50,998 bases of DNA from Thermoplasmata archaeon (GCA_026414225.1 JAOAJK010000002.1:77640-128637); one strand, 5' to 3'. Counted from the stretch's first letter, positions 7,188-16,201 are shown. The notes: a model not told the origin generated them from the letters alone. A program made the numbers and translations.

Positions 7188-10100
7188 ATGCGGAAATGGT
7201 TGGTGTCCCTTCTTGTGGTTCTCCTGATACCGCTTATACCCGCTAGCCACCTACAGCAAGATCTAGGGTCCCAATCAGAGAACCGTGCCCTGCCGTCTGT
7301 TCCATCTGGAGGACTACATTCCAGTCCGGAGAATCCGGCTCGTGCTGTGGAGAAAAATCTGATTGACCCGGAATTCTTTGGAATGGAGGGCACGGAGAAG
7401 GTCAAGGTCTATATTGCTACGGAAAATCTGAAGGGACTTGCCGGTGATTTGCGGGATGCCGGAATAAATGTCACTTTTGGAAGAACCACCACATACAGCA
7501 AGTTGATTCTGCCAGTTATAGAGGTGGAGCCGTGGAAAGTGCCGCTGCTCGCAAACCTGACAAATGCCCTTTTTGTGGGCAAAACCCCCGAGATTGAAGT
7601 TGTGAAACCGGAAAAGGGCGTTCCTGCGGCATTACCCCCAGCTTCTACAAGCTACACTGGAAATAATACCACCACCCTTCTAATCACTGACGGAATTGAA
7701 TTCGGAATTCCTGCCCTCTGGGGCACCTATGCGGTGTGGGGCAATGACACGGACTATTCGGGCTATCCAGAGGTGTTTGATTTTGCCTCGCTCTACGATT
7801 ATTTGGAGGATGGGATGGTATCGCCTACCTCATGGTTCGTAAACACCTCCTTCAATACCTCCGCTTATGTGGAAAACGGGAGTGTTTACATTGATTTCGA
7901 GAACAATACCTACAATGTCACGGGCATTCCCTCGGTGTCTTCCACATTCCATGTGGGCTGGATGCCAGAGATACCTGGCAGAAACAGAAGCGCCGTAATT
8001 GTCACGGATACAGGTGCACTCTGGAACTATGATACTGCCTATGTTGACCTCAACAACGACCGCTCCTTCGCAAACGAACAGCCAATCAACAGAACCCGTC
8101 CCATCAGGGTAAAGGACCTGAACTTCGATGGGAACCCAGATATTTCCACGGGTCTCCTTTACTGGGTTAGCGATGGGATTCACACCCTGCCCCACTCAAA
8201 ATTTGTGGCTGAACGCTTCGGGTTTGAGAACCTGGTCCCCGAGGCGGGAACGCTGCTCTGTTTCTTCGGAGATTATCTCAACGGCACCGGAACCCAGATT
8301 TCACAGGCCCTGATTAAGACGGCAAGGAACACAAAGATTCTTCCAGTGGTTATGAGGAGTGAAACCAACCTGTTTGAATCCTGGCTTTTCTGTGCATTCG
8401 GCGGAGATTATCTGCCCAAATCCGGGGATGAAAAGGATGTCTGCCTCTCCAACTTCCTCCTCAAAGTTCACACAAACTACTGGAATTACATTGACAGGTT
8501 TTACACATCCCTTCTCGCATCTACGAGGGTCCTTTTCGTGCTTCCGGCCCTCGGAAATCCAGACACCTACTCCCCATCTTCAGTTTATGCCATCTACGCT
8601 GGCACCTACAATTCAGTGTCTGGAGAACGCATAATTTCAACGGATGGATGGCAGCTTGCAACAGTAATTGCCGGAAGCAAGATGCAGCTCCTTCCTTCAT
8701 TCAGCCAGTCAATGTATTCCTGGGGGAATGTACCCGAGGGTTATGCCGGCACCGGAGTAAGCGCGGCGGTTACCGCCGGCGTGGTCGCAAAACTTGTGGA
8801 GGCAGTTAAGGAACAGGGCCTCCAGGTAAATCCAGATAGAACGAGGGAGGTTGTTGCCTTTGCCACCCAGAACACGCCTCTCGATGTGCAGAGCCAGGGA
8901 CATGGAATTCTGGACGAGAGCGAAGCACTGGCGCTCATGAATCTCACATCCACCTCGATGAAGATTTCTCCCATCCAGATTGATTTCGGAAACTATCAGG
9001 GCACCGAATATCCGAGTTTCTGCAATCTTGTTAATCCCAACACCAGTTACAGAGAAAACATAACCCTGCTGAGCCAGAACACTGACAGGGATGTAAATAT
9101 TCAGCCAGTTATCCTGAAAAAGGAAGCGGGTGCTGATTTCAGTTTTGTCCTTGACCAGAATGCAACAGGTTTCCTTTCGCTGGACTCGGTGCTTGCACGG
9201 GGTACAACCGTTTGTAGAATTTCTACCTCCGCAAACGACGGGAATGAAAATGGGGGAAATTTTGATGTTGAGTTTTATGTCTGGATTGACGACAACGGGA
9301 ACTCAATGGAGGAGCCGGGAGAAATCCAGCTCGTTTACCGCGGTAAGATGGTGGATGGATTTTCAGCATTCTCCACCGCAATCTCAAACTGGTCAAAGAT
9401 AGAAGGCGCCTTTTTAAAGTTTCTCCCTGCTTCTGAGAATCCTGAGCTTGAGTTTAATGTAAGGGTTGAGTGGTTCAACTATACGAAATTTGAATGGATT
9501 CCAGAGATCAGCATCTTTCTTCCATCAAATTTTGCGCTGCCCGTGGGCGTAGACCTGTCGGTACCGGCTAACGCCACCCCAGGAAGGTATGAAGGTAAAC
9601 TGCTTCTTCTCTCGGAGGGCATCAACAAAACCCTTCCCTACAGGATTAATGTCGCTGCAGCGATGGATACAATCTATGAACTTGCGGATGCCGGATTTTA
9701 TTCTGACAACGCCCTGGTGCCGGGTAACGGTGCCCCGGTGTCCAGATGGTACTTCCTCGATGTGCCCCCAGAAATCACGGACCGCTGGAGCCACCTCGTA
9801 GTTGAGGTGAATCTTACGGGAAATGCCAGTGTGACACCTTACTTTTCCTACTCGGATACCTTTTCAATCCTTTACAGGAAGACCTTTGGACCGGGTGCCC
9901 TGATCAGTTTTGCAGCACTCGGGGAGCATGGATTTGGGAGGGACGGGCGAGTGGATACGGTGATAGTTCCCGCGATGCCTGGCCTGAATGGAATAAGGTT
10001 TGCATTCTCCGGGATGGGCCAGAATGCCACAATTCGCTCCCTCAGAGTTTACGGGATAAATGTGTATGGGGAGCAATACCTCGAGAGCACCGTCTGGCGT

Positions 10101-12089
10101 GACAAGGTTGAGTTTACTGGAATAAGCTCGGCGGCCCTCAATCTCTCGATAAGCGCGGCAGGGCTCCAGAGGGCAGAGGAGATCTCGATTGGCTTGGATG
10201 AAAACCATACGGGCGAGATGTGGATATGTATCAATGAAACTGGTTTCCTCCTCGTAAACTCAGATAGGAATGCATGTTTTTCCCTGTATGCGGTTTCCGC
10301 GGAAAAAACTGCACTTGTGGGTTATTCGATGGACGGCAGCATCTGTATCCCAGAGATACGGCCTGGGGATTACCTCATAAAGGGGTTTTCACCGCAAGCA
10401 GAGATGAATCTTTCCTGGGTTCTGGTATATGGTTCCGATGTTACCGCTGAAATTTACCCGCAAGGCGAAAACCCCCCTGGAACCGAGTTCTTCTTCGGGG
10501 CTTACCTTCCATGTCCATCAAAGCCGGGAAACTACTCCTGTGTTATTTCGCTGGGACTCAGACAGAATTCCACGCCATGGTATATCCCCTTTTCCCAGAA
10601 AATCATTGACCTTCCCCCGTATTTCACGGAGCTCTGGCCGGCAAATGGGTCCGTGCTCAGGGATGCAAAAATCTCTGGGAAATACAGGGATAGTGAGGGA
10701 ACCTTAAAAACCAATGTTTCCCAGGTGCAGGTATACATCAACGGTGCAAATGTAACACCTTTCTGTGTCTGGAATGCCTCAGAATTTTCGGTGCCCGTAT
10801 TGCTGGCTGAAGGGAATTACAATGTTACGGTTGTGATAGCAGATGCCAACGGTATTCCTGCAACCGCTGATATCCAGTTCCGTGTGGATAGAACTGCTCC
10901 CCCGCTCAATGTGATTTCACCAGAAAACTACCTGATCACGAGAGAATCCCTCCTCTTCGTAGTGTGCGAGAGCGAGCCAGATGCAATGGTCTATGTGAAT
11001 CAGGTTCCTGCCGAAACAGAGGACCCGGGCATCTTCTTCTGTGGCATCCACCTGATAGAGGGCTGGAATGTGGTTGAGGTTAAGGCGGTGGATGTAGCTG
11101 GCAATGTGGCAATAGACAGAAGGAATGTATGTCTTGACAGCTCACCACCACCCCTTACAATCACATTCCCTGCAACTGGATACATCACCCGGAGCCCCTA
11201 CATCACGGTGACAGGGGTTTCGGAGTACGGGGCAAGGGTGACGGTGAATGGCGTTAGTGCGGCGCCCGATTTAACAGGAAAGTTTGCAGCGGGAATCACC
11301 CTACCAGAGGAAGGAGAGAACCAGGTCGAGGTCATCGCCACAGACAGCGCAGGAAACGAGAACCGTTTTTCATTTGTGGCTGTACTCGATAGAACCCCTC
11401 CCGAAATAACCCTTGACCCGGTTGAACCACTTACGGCTTCCAGCGTTATAACAATCTCCGGAATGGTGCGGGACGCGTATCTGGATCCGTATGTATATGT
11501 GAATGCAATGAAGGTGCAGGTGATAGGACAGAAATTTTCAGTTCCAGTTTTACTCTCTGAAGGCACCAACGCAGTAAAGATTGCTGCTATGGACATGGCC
11601 GGGAATGTGAATACCAGATTTTTAACTGTAACCCTGGACACAACACCCCCTCCGCTGAACCTCACCTTACCGGACAAAGTCACCCTCGCAAAAATCACAA
11701 TCAACGGAAGCACCGAACCAGGTGCAAAACTGTGGATAAACAATGTTTCGGTCTATGTCAACCCACAGGGTAATTTTTCGTATGTGCTCAACCTCACAAA
11801 AGGCGTGAATTTCGTTACTGTGAAGGTCTCCGACACTGCTGGAAATACCAGAATCCTCACATTTGCGGTTCTCTATGTGAACCCGAACGAGCTGAATGTG
11901 GATGATATAAACAGATACAACACGCTTGATAAGAAGCTCACGGAACTGCTGGATAGTTTGATTTATGCTGTGATCGCCCTGTGTGTGGTGTTTGCGGTAG
12001 GGCTTGTGGGTCTGTACAGATACATGCTCTGGCGTTCAAAAAGAGAGGAGAAGGTAGAAACCCTGAAAAGCGTGTTTGAGGAAAAATAG
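7188..12089 (+). CDS. Giant membrane-anchored subtilase-fold surface protein, catalytic triad lost
   Basis: About 1633 residues (numbering here from the ATG at 7179). An N-terminal signal peptide (RKWLVSLLVVLLIPLIPA) leads to an S8 subtilase-like domain (about 160-580). The three active-site motifs can be placed but all are changed: the Asp motif DTG reads ITDG with Thr at the Asp position (T170), the His motif HGT reads GTGT (T370), and the Ser motif GTSxAxP reads GTGVSAA (G526). The conserved frame YDTAYVDLNNDRSF is kept, so homology is clear while proteolysis is unlikely. A middle beta-rich region follows, then about five Ig-like modules (about 1190-1570) each ending in a D.AGN...LD.TPP-type motif. 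One membrane helix (about 1590-1612) and a basic tail end the protein. Many NxT/S sites suggest glycosylation. Confidence 0.85.
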   Translation: MRKWLVSLLVVLLIPLIPASHLQQDLGSQSENRALPSVPSGGLHSSPENPARAVEKNLIDPEFFGMEGTEKVKVYIATENLKGLAGDLRDAGINVTFGRTTTYSKLILPVIEVEPWKVPLLANLTNALFVGKTPEIEVVKPEKGVPAALPPASTSYTGNNTTTLLITDGIEFGIPALWGTYAVWGNDTDYSGYPEVFDFASLYDYLEDGMVSPTSWFVNTSFNTSAYVENGSVYIDFENNTYNVTGIPSVSSTFHVGWMPEIPGRNRSAVIVTDTGALWNYDTAYVDLNNDRSFANEQPINRTRPIRVKDLNFDGNPDISTGLLYWVSDGIHTLPHSKFVAERFGFENLVPEAGTLLCFFGDYLNGTGTQISQALIKTARNTKILPVVMRSETNLFESWLFCAFGGDYLPKSGDEKDVCLSNFLLKVHTNYWNYIDRFYTSLLASTRVLFVLPALGNPDTYSPSSVYAIYAGTYNSVSGERIISTDGWQLATVIAGSKMQLLPSFSQSMYSWGNVPEGYAGTGVSAAVTAGVVAKLVEAVKEQGLQVNPDRTREVVAFATQNTPLDVQSQGHGILDESEALALMNLTSTSMKISPIQIDFGNYQGTEYPSFCNLVNPNTSYRENITLLSQNTDRDVNIQPVILKKEAGADFSFVLDQNATGFLSLDSVLARGTTVCRISTSANDGNENGGNFDVEFYVWIDDNGNSMEEPGEIQLVYRGKMVDGFSAFSTAISNWSKIEGAFLKFLPASENPELEFNVRVEWFNYTKFEWIPEISIFLPSNFALPVGVDLSVPANATPGRYEGKLLLLSEGINKTLPYRINVAAAMDTIYELADAGFYSDNALVPGNGAPVSRWYFLDVPPEITDRWSHLVVEVNLTGNASVTPYFSYSDTFSILYRKTFGPGALISFAALGEHGFGRDGRVDTVIVPAMPGLNGIRFAFSGMGQNATIRSLRVYGINVYGEQYLESTVWRDKVEFTGISSAALNLSISAAGLQRAEEISIGLDENHTGEMWICINETGFLLVNSDRNACFSLYAVSAEKTALVGYSMDGSICIPEIRPGDYLIKGFSPQAEMNLSWVLVYGSDVTAEIYPQGENPPGTEFFFGAYLPCPSKPGNYSCVISLGLRQNSTPWYIPFSQKIIDLPPYFTELWPANGSVLRDAKISGKYRDSEGTLKTNVSQVQVYINGANVTPFCVWNASEFSVPVLLAEGNYNVTVVIADANGIPATADIQFRVDRTAPPLNVISPENYLITRESLLFVVCESEPDAMVYVNQVPAETEDPGIFFCGIHLIEGWNVVEVKAVDVAGNVAIDRRNVCLDSSPPPLTITFPATGYITRSPYITVTGVSEYGARVTVNGVSAAPDLTGKFAAGITLPEEGENQVEVIATDSAGNENRFSFVAVLDRTPPEITLDPVEPLTASSVITISGMVRDAYLDPYVYVNAMKVQVIGQKFSVPVLLSEGTNAVKIAAMDMAGNVNTRFLTVTLDTTPPPLNLTLPDKVTLAKITINGSTEPGAKLWINNVSVYVNPQGNFSYVLNLTKGVNFVTVKVSDTAGNTRILTFAVLYVNPNELNVDDINRYNTLDKKLTELLDSLIYAVIALCVVFAVGLVGLYRYMLWRSKREEKVETLKSVFEEK

Positions 12090-12090
12090 T

Positions 12091-12765
12091 TCAGCCAATC
12101 TGGCTCCATCTACCCTCTGGCTCTCTTCCAGCGATTGCATCTCTCAGGTGTTCAAGATTTTCCCCGTTCACTATCAGAAGTTTGATTTTCGCACGCCTGA
12201 GAATTTTGGCTCCCAGAAGGTCAAACACATGGTTCTGTCCAGCGGATGCCTCGGCCTCTGTGAGCATTTTTATTAATTCATCATGGCTGCATTGTTCTAT
12301 CTTCGTTGCATCCGGGTGCTTTCGGGGGTCCTTGTCGTAGAGCCCGTCCACATTTGTCACATTCACGAGCTTTTCTGCCCTCAGCTTTTCCGCAAGCATC
12401 GCAGCAACCGCATCCGTGGTATGCCCCGGCGTTGTGCCACCCATGACCACAATCCAGCCGGCACGGAAGAACCTGTAGGCATCCTCCAGCTTCTCGGGGA
12501 TTGCCGGGTATGCATTTGGAATGGCCAAGGTGAGAAGCCGTGCATTCAGTCGCGTGACCGAGATTCCAAATTCGTCGAGGGTGGTTTCATCGCCTCCGAG
12601 TTCTCTTCCGAGCGAAATATACTCTCTGGCGATTTTTCCGCCTCCCACGGTAATCGCTATCCGGTGAGTCTTGGCGGCTTCGTTAATAACCCCCGCGAGG
12701 GCTTTTATGTAATCCGCACCCCTGAGAATTACAGAGCCACCTACCGAGATTACCACTGTTTCCAT
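12091..12765 (-). CDS. pyrH: UMP kinase, archaeal type
   Basis: Phosphorylates UMP to UDP in pyrimidine nucleotide synthesis. The protein is an amino-acid-kinase fold of 224 residues, the usual archaeal length. Motifs are SVGGSVI at the N-terminus, TVGGGKIAREYI for the nucleotide loop, VMGGTTPGHTTDAVAA for UMP binding, and VTNVDGLYDKDPRKHPDA near the ATP site. The open frame continues to 12846, but METVVISVGGS at 12765 matches the family start, and a TATA box at 12787-12794 places transcription right there. The stop lies 1 bp from the stop of the convergent surface protein gene. Confidence 0.93.
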   Translation of the reverse strand: METVVISVGGSVILRGADYIKALAGVINEAAKTHRIAITVGGGKIAREYISLGRELGGDETTLDEFGISVTRLNARLLTLAIPNAYPAIPEKLEDAYRFFRAGWIVVMGGTTPGHTTDAVAAMLAEKLRAEKLVNVTNVDGLYDKDPRKHPDATKIEQCSHDELIKMLTEAEASAGQNHVFDLLGAKILRRAKIKLLIVNGENLEHLRDAIAGREPEGRWSQIG

Positions 12766-12786
12766 GGAAGATAATAAGACATCACC

Positions 12787-12794
12787 ATATTTAT
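12787..12794 (-). promoter_or_regulatory. TATA box for pyrH
   Basis: ATAAATAT on the reverse strand is centred about 26 nt before the ATG at 12765. This fits a leaderless pyrH mRNA and supports the short start. Confidence 0.6.
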
Positions 12795-12954
12795 GCCTGA
12801 TGGAACTGCCCCCACTGCATTTTTGAAGGCCCTCGTGAAGATTCATGCTGGGCTTCTGTTGGTATTATGCGGGTTAATAATCCAAATATTATTTCCCATT
12901 CCAAAAAGGTTAAGTAATAAATGCACCTTATGGCATGTAAATGGGGGCGAATTT

Positions 12955-13659
12955 ATGCAAACACAAAGTGGAATAAGAACATACATTCGGGATCTTGATG
13001 AAAAGATGCCCTCGGGCATCCCGCAAAAGCACATTGTCCTCATTGCCGGATGCGCGGGCACAATGAAATCCTCCATTGCCTTCAACATTCTGTACAACCA
13101 CGCGAAGGAAAAGCAGGAAAAATCCCTGTATATTTCACTGGAGCAGACCAGGGATAACCTCACATTCCATCTCAATGGACTGGGCTTGAACCCGGAGAAT
13201 GTGAAGGACTTTGTTTCGATAATAGATGTGGGTTATCTGCGAAAGATGCTCCAGGGAGAGGATAAAGAAGTTGACTGGCTGGGTGTCATAGAAACCATAG
13301 TGAAAAATTTTGTTGAGGAGGAAAACTGCAGGGTGATTGTAATTGATTCCCTGGATGCAATCTACGCAATGAGCGACATAAAGAATCCGCGAACCTTTTT
13401 GTTTTACTTCTTCCAGAAGCTGAGGGACCAAGGTATCACCACATTTCTGATAACCGAAATGGACCCCGACTCCAATAAATTTGGAAAGCACGGGGTTGAG
13501 GATTACCTGGCAGATGGTGTGGTCCACATCACCCTTGAGAGAAGTGGAAGGGTTGTTGGAAGGTATATTAGCATCGTGAAAATGCGGGGGGTGAAGCACC
13601 CCACCGACTATTTCCCGCTCGTTTTTGAAAACGGGGTATTCAGGGTAGTCACGAAGTAA
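12955..13659 (+). CDS. Single-domain KaiC-like RecA-fold ATPase
   Basis: 234-residue P-loop ATPase of the KaiC/RadA-like group common in archaeal signalling. Walker A is GCAGTMKSS (GxxGTxKS variant), followed by the KaiC-type SLYISLEQTRDNL. Walker B is CRVIVIDSLDAIYAMSD, with the later TTFLITEMDPD and a C-terminal strand region RYISIVKMRGVKHP. The open frame reaches back to 12793 with a hydrophobic stretch, but the family begins near MQTQSGIRTYI. A TTAAGTAATAAA box near 12910-12921 gives a start just before 12955, with GGGGGCG as a possible ribosome-binding site. It stands alone between pyrH and a tRNA. Targets and partners are unknown. Confidence 0.8.
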   Translation: MQTQSGIRTYIRDLDEKMPSGIPQKHIVLIAGCAGTMKSSIAFNILYNHAKEKQEKSLYISLEQTRDNLTFHLNGLGLNPENVKDFVSIIDVGYLRKMLQGEDKEVDWLGVIETIVKNFVEEENCRVIVIDSLDAIYAMSDIKNPRTFLFYFFQKLRDQGITTFLITEMDPDSNKFGKHGVEDYLADGVVHITLERSGRVVGRYISIVKMRGVKHPTDYFPLVFENGVFRVVTK

Positions 13660-13661
13660 TC

Positions 13662-13730
13662 GGGGGGCTTATGCCCCATCACGGAAACTCCCTTTTGGGT
13701 GAAGCCTTTCAGGGGTGCGAAGCACCCTGA
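13662..13730. repeat. Two stem-loops, first one shared with 49852
   Basis: Directly after the KaiC-like gene, GGGGGGCTTATGCCCC (13662-13677) can fold, followed by ATCACGGAAACTCCC. A second hairpin with 10-bp arms, TCAGGGGTGC-GA-AGCACCCTGA in outline, spans 13709-13730. The first 30 or so bases closely resemble the segment that follows the corrinoid adenosyltransferase at 49852. They could act as transcript ends or be a dispersed small repeat. Confidence 0.6.
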
Positions 13731-13739
13731 GAAGAATTC

Positions 13740-13812
13740 TGCCGAGGGAGGGAGTTGAACCCCCAAAATGCAGATCTGCAGTCTGCCGCATTAGCCGCTC
13801 TGCCACCTCGGC
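13740..13812 (-). tRNA. tRNA-Cys (GCA)
   Basis: Read leftward the sequence folds into a full cloverleaf: acceptor GCCGAGG/CCTCGGC, D arm with GG in the loop, anticodon stem GCAGA/TCTGC with loop CTGCAGA (anticodon GCA), and T arm with TTCAACT. The discriminator base read from the sequence is A, whereas U73 is the usual identity base of tRNA-Cys. No CCA is encoded. A TATA-like AAATTTATAATC (about 13842-13852) lies upstream. Confidence 0.92.
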
Positions 13813-13871
13813 ATCTAACGGGAGAATACGGTTCCCGATTATAAATTTTTGTGATTGCAGTAAGTATCTCC

Positions 13872-14492
13872 TTATTCATGGGCCTTTCTGCCCACGATAT
13901 ACACGCTGATTCCCCTGAGAAAAATTGAGCTTGGAAATCCCGAAAACAGGGACTGAATTTCCGAGAGCTTCAAGCTGTGCTTGACTGCTTCCTCAAGTAC
14001 GGGGTACTCGTCAGCATTCCTGCAGATTTCTGGTAGTACCGAAATCCCCTCAAAATAGGTATCTGAAACGAACATCTTGCCGTCGGATTTCAGTACCCGC
14101 CAGCATTCTCCGAGAAACTTTTTTATGTTAGGTACAACCTTCAGGAAACCTCTGCAGACGACCACATCAAAATTTTCATCCTGGAAAGGAAGCATCATTG
14201 CATCCCCCAAGATAAACTCCAGGTTCCTATAGCCGGCCCTTTCAGCTCTTCTCCTGGCATAGTTCACCATTTCCTCTGATATGTCAACCCCTGTTATCCT
14301 CGCATCCTTCCACCGTTCAGCCAGCGCACATGCGAGTACCCCGGGACCGCAAGCGACATCCAGCACGGTCATCGGGACTGCGACATTCGCACATGCAAAA
14401 TCCGCAAACACACGGTACACTTCCTCGTATTTCTCCGGCGTGTCCATTCTCTGGATATAGGCCTTCGGGTCAAAGTTTCTGAAGTCCTTCAT
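13872..14492 (-). CDS. Class I SAM-dependent methyltransferase
   Basis: 206-residue methyltransferase of the UbiE/Methyltransf_11 type. Motif I is VLDVACGPGVLA, the acidic end of strand 2 is ITGVDISEEMVNYARRRAERAG, and further motifs are ILGDAMMLPF, FDVVVCRGFLKVV and WRVLKSDGKMFVSD. The methyl acceptor is unknown. The ATG lies 1 nt after the stop of the S-adenosylhomocysteinase gene, so the enzyme that makes S-adenosylhomocysteine is made together with the enzyme that removes it. Last gene of a three-gene operon read leftward. Confidence 0.85.
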   Translation of the reverse strand: MKDFRNFDPKAYIQRMDTPEKYEEVYRVFADFACANVAVPMTVLDVACGPGVLACALAERWKDARITGVDISEEMVNYARRRAERAGYRNLEFILGDAMMLPFQDENFDVVVCRGFLKVVPNIKKFLGECWRVLKSDGKMFVSDTYFEGISVLPEICRNADEYPVLEEAVKHSLKLSEIQSLFSGFPSSIFLRGISVYIVGRKAHE

Positions 14493-14493
14493 C

Positions 14494-15711
14494 TCATGTG
14501 CCCTCTTCCCAGGACGCCAGATATTTTTTCTGCCCTTCTGTCAGATGGTCTATCTCTATACCCAGTTCCTTCAATTTCAGGGTTGCCACTCTCTCATCAA
14601 TCTCCTCCGGCACCGGGTAAACGCCCTGCGAGAGTTTCTTTCCGTTAGCTGCCAGATGCTGAGCACAGAGCGCCTGGATTGCAAAGCTCATATCCATGAT
14701 TTCCACCGGGTGACCCTGCCCTGCAACCAGGTTCACCAGCCGTCCATCGGCGAGCAGATAAATTCTTTTCCGGTTGGGGAGAAGGTATTCGACGGTATGG
14801 TCCCGCACCCTTCTTTTTTTCACAGCCAGCCGTTCAATTTCCGCTTTGGGAATTTCCACATCAAAATGCCCTGCATTTGCCAGAACCACACCATCCTTTG
14901 CCCTCAAAAGCTGTTTCGCTGAAACCACATCTCTGCAACCAGTTGCAGTAATCACAAAATCCGCAACCTCCACCGCTTTTCCAACGGGCATCACCCTGAA
15001 TCCATCCATCCTCGCTTCAATCGCCTTTACAGGGTTTACTTCCGTCACAATCACATCGGCACCCAGTCCCCTTGCCCGCATTGCAATTCCCCTTCCGCAC
15101 CATCCGTAACCAGCAACTACAACAGTTTTTCCTGCAATCAACAGGTTGGTGGCTGAAAAAATCCCGTCAAATGTGCTCTGGCCAGTGCCATAGCGGTTAT
15201 CGAAAAGATGCTTCATCCGTGCATCGTTCACATCGAAAACAGGAAATCTGAGCACCCCTGCTTTTTCCATGGCGCGGAGGCGTATGACCCCTGTTGTGGT
15301 CTCCTCGTTCGCACCTATCACTCCATCCAGCAATTCCCTTCTCTCGGTGTGGACCAGCTTTATAAGGTCTGCACCATCATCAATCAAAATATCTGGCCCT
15401 ATATCCAGGACCTTGTGCAGGGCTTCGTAATACTCCCCAGAGCTCTCAAACTTTCTGGCATAACATTTTATTCCCTTTACTTTTGAAAGCGACGAAGCCA
15501 CAGGGGGGTCTGTGGTAAGCGGGTTGCAGGACGTTATCGCAATTTCAGCACCAGCAGAAGCTAGGGTTATTGCGAGGACTGCGGTTTTTGCTTCCACATG
15601 AAGGGCCATGCTAATTTTTTTGTTTTTCAAAAACCCGTTTTTCTTCAAATCTTTTCGTAGAGCACCCAGAACACTCATATGGTTGGATGCCCACTCAATC
15701 CTCTCATGCAT
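14494..15711 (-). CDS. ahcY: S-adenosylhomocysteinase (or S-inosylhomocysteine hydrolase)
   Basis: 405-residue hydrolase that splits S-adenosyl-L-homocysteine and so keeps methyltransferases running. Seen here are the N-terminal substrate region (ALHVEAKTAVLAITLASAGAE and TSCNPLTT), the variable ETTTGVIRL, the NAD-binding loop VVVAGYGWCGRGIA, TEVNPVKAIEARMDGF, ATGCRDVV, NAGHFDVEI and the C-terminal GQGHPVEIMDMSFA. Some archaeal members prefer the inosine form of the substrate; this cannot be told from sequence by eye. The gene begins directly after a small hypothetical gene and ends 1 nt before a methyltransferase gene. Confidence 0.95.
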   Translation of the reverse strand: MHERIEWASNHMSVLGALRKDLKKNGFLKNKKISMALHVEAKTAVLAITLASAGAEIAITSCNPLTTDPPVASSLSKVKGIKCYARKFESSGEYYEALHKVLDIGPDILIDDGADLIKLVHTERRELLDGVIGANEETTTGVIRLRAMEKAGVLRFPVFDVNDARMKHLFDNRYGTGQSTFDGIFSATNLLIAGKTVVVAGYGWCGRGIAMRARGLGADVIVTEVNPVKAIEARMDGFRVMPVGKAVEVADFVITATGCRDVVSAKQLLRAKDGVVLANAGHFDVEIPKAEIERLAVKKRRVRDHTVEYLLPNRKRIYLLADGRLVNLVAGQGHPVEIMDMSFAIQALCAQHLAANGKKLSQGVYPVPEEIDERVATLKLKELGIEIDHLTEGQKKYLASWEEGT

Positions 15712-16041
15712 TCATGTCACCGCGGGTGCCAGTCCTATCAGCGGAAGGAGAAAGTGCCGCAGGGCAAGCATTGTTTCTCTGTCTTTTCCCTTCACTTCAA
15801 GGGAACCATTTTCAAATTTAAAATTGAGCTTCAGTTCCGCATCTTCATCCAGCTCGATGGCACGAATTTCCTTCAGCGGAACTTCATACATCCGGTCATT
15901 CTCTTCTTCGGAGACCAGAACACTCGTGCAGGAAAGGTACAGCTCACCCTTCTTCCAGACAACACTGACCATCGGATTGAGGGATGAAAACACAACATTG
16001 AATGCAACGGGCTGCAACTTTTTGAGGACCTTACCTACCAT
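15712..16041 (-). CDS. Small conserved-looking protein, unknown function
   Basis: 109 residues, mostly predicted beta strands: VAFNVVFSSLNPMVSVVWK, ELYLSCTSVLVSEE, MYEVPLKEIRAIEL, ELKLNFKFENGSLEVKG. The arrangement resembles the PH-like N-terminal part of archaeal CheF, but this is a weak impression. The ATG at 16041 is chosen because the TATA box CTATATAAAA at 16071-16080 leaves a short leader with GGAG before it; the open frame upstream would run through that box. The gene ends exactly where ahcY begins, so it heads that operon. No membrane segment. Confidence 0.6.
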   Translation of the reverse strand: MVGKVLKKLQPVAFNVVFSSLNPMVSVVWKKGELYLSCTSVLVSEEENDRMYEVPLKEIRAIELDEDAELKLNFKFENGSLEVKGKDRETMLALRHFLLPLIGLAPAVT

Positions 16042-16070
16042 ATTATCTCCGTCCCTCTGAAAGTTCCACA

Positions 16071-16080
16071 CTATATAAAA
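16071..16080 (-). promoter_or_regulatory. TATA box for the small protein-ahcY-methyltransferase operon
   Basis: Reverse-strand TTTTATATAG is centred about 34 nt before the ATG at 16041, leaving a leader of about 8 nt with GGAG close to the start. Confidence 0.55.
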
Positions 16081-16129
16081 TTTTGCCCTGAAATTTTACA
16101 AAAGCCAGGCAATGTTCTAATGGAATATG

Positions 16130-16201
16130 TGGACCGGGCGAGATTTGAACTCGCGGCCTCTCGCATGCCAAGCGAGCGATCTTCCACTGATCTACCGGCC
16201 C
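16130..16201 (-). tRNA. tRNA-Ala (GGC)
   Basis: Read leftward: acceptor GGGCCGG/CCGGTCC (one G-U pair), D stem GATC/GATC, anticodon stem CTCGC/GCGAG with loop TTGGCAT (anticodon GGC) and a T arm with TTCAAAT. The discriminator is A and no full CCA is encoded. The G-U pair at position 3-70 is the known alanine identity element, which confirms the call. CTTTAATATT about 30 bases upstream is a likely TATA box. Confidence 0.95.

Noticed and set aside
12766-12846. Upstream extension of UMP kinase
   Set aside because: It would run through the TATA box and exceed the family length; the ATG at 12765 fits both.
12793-12954. N-terminal extension of the KaiC-like protein with a hydrophobic stretch
   Set aside because: It overlaps the pyrH promoter, no promoter lies before it, and KaiC-like proteins start at the later ATG.
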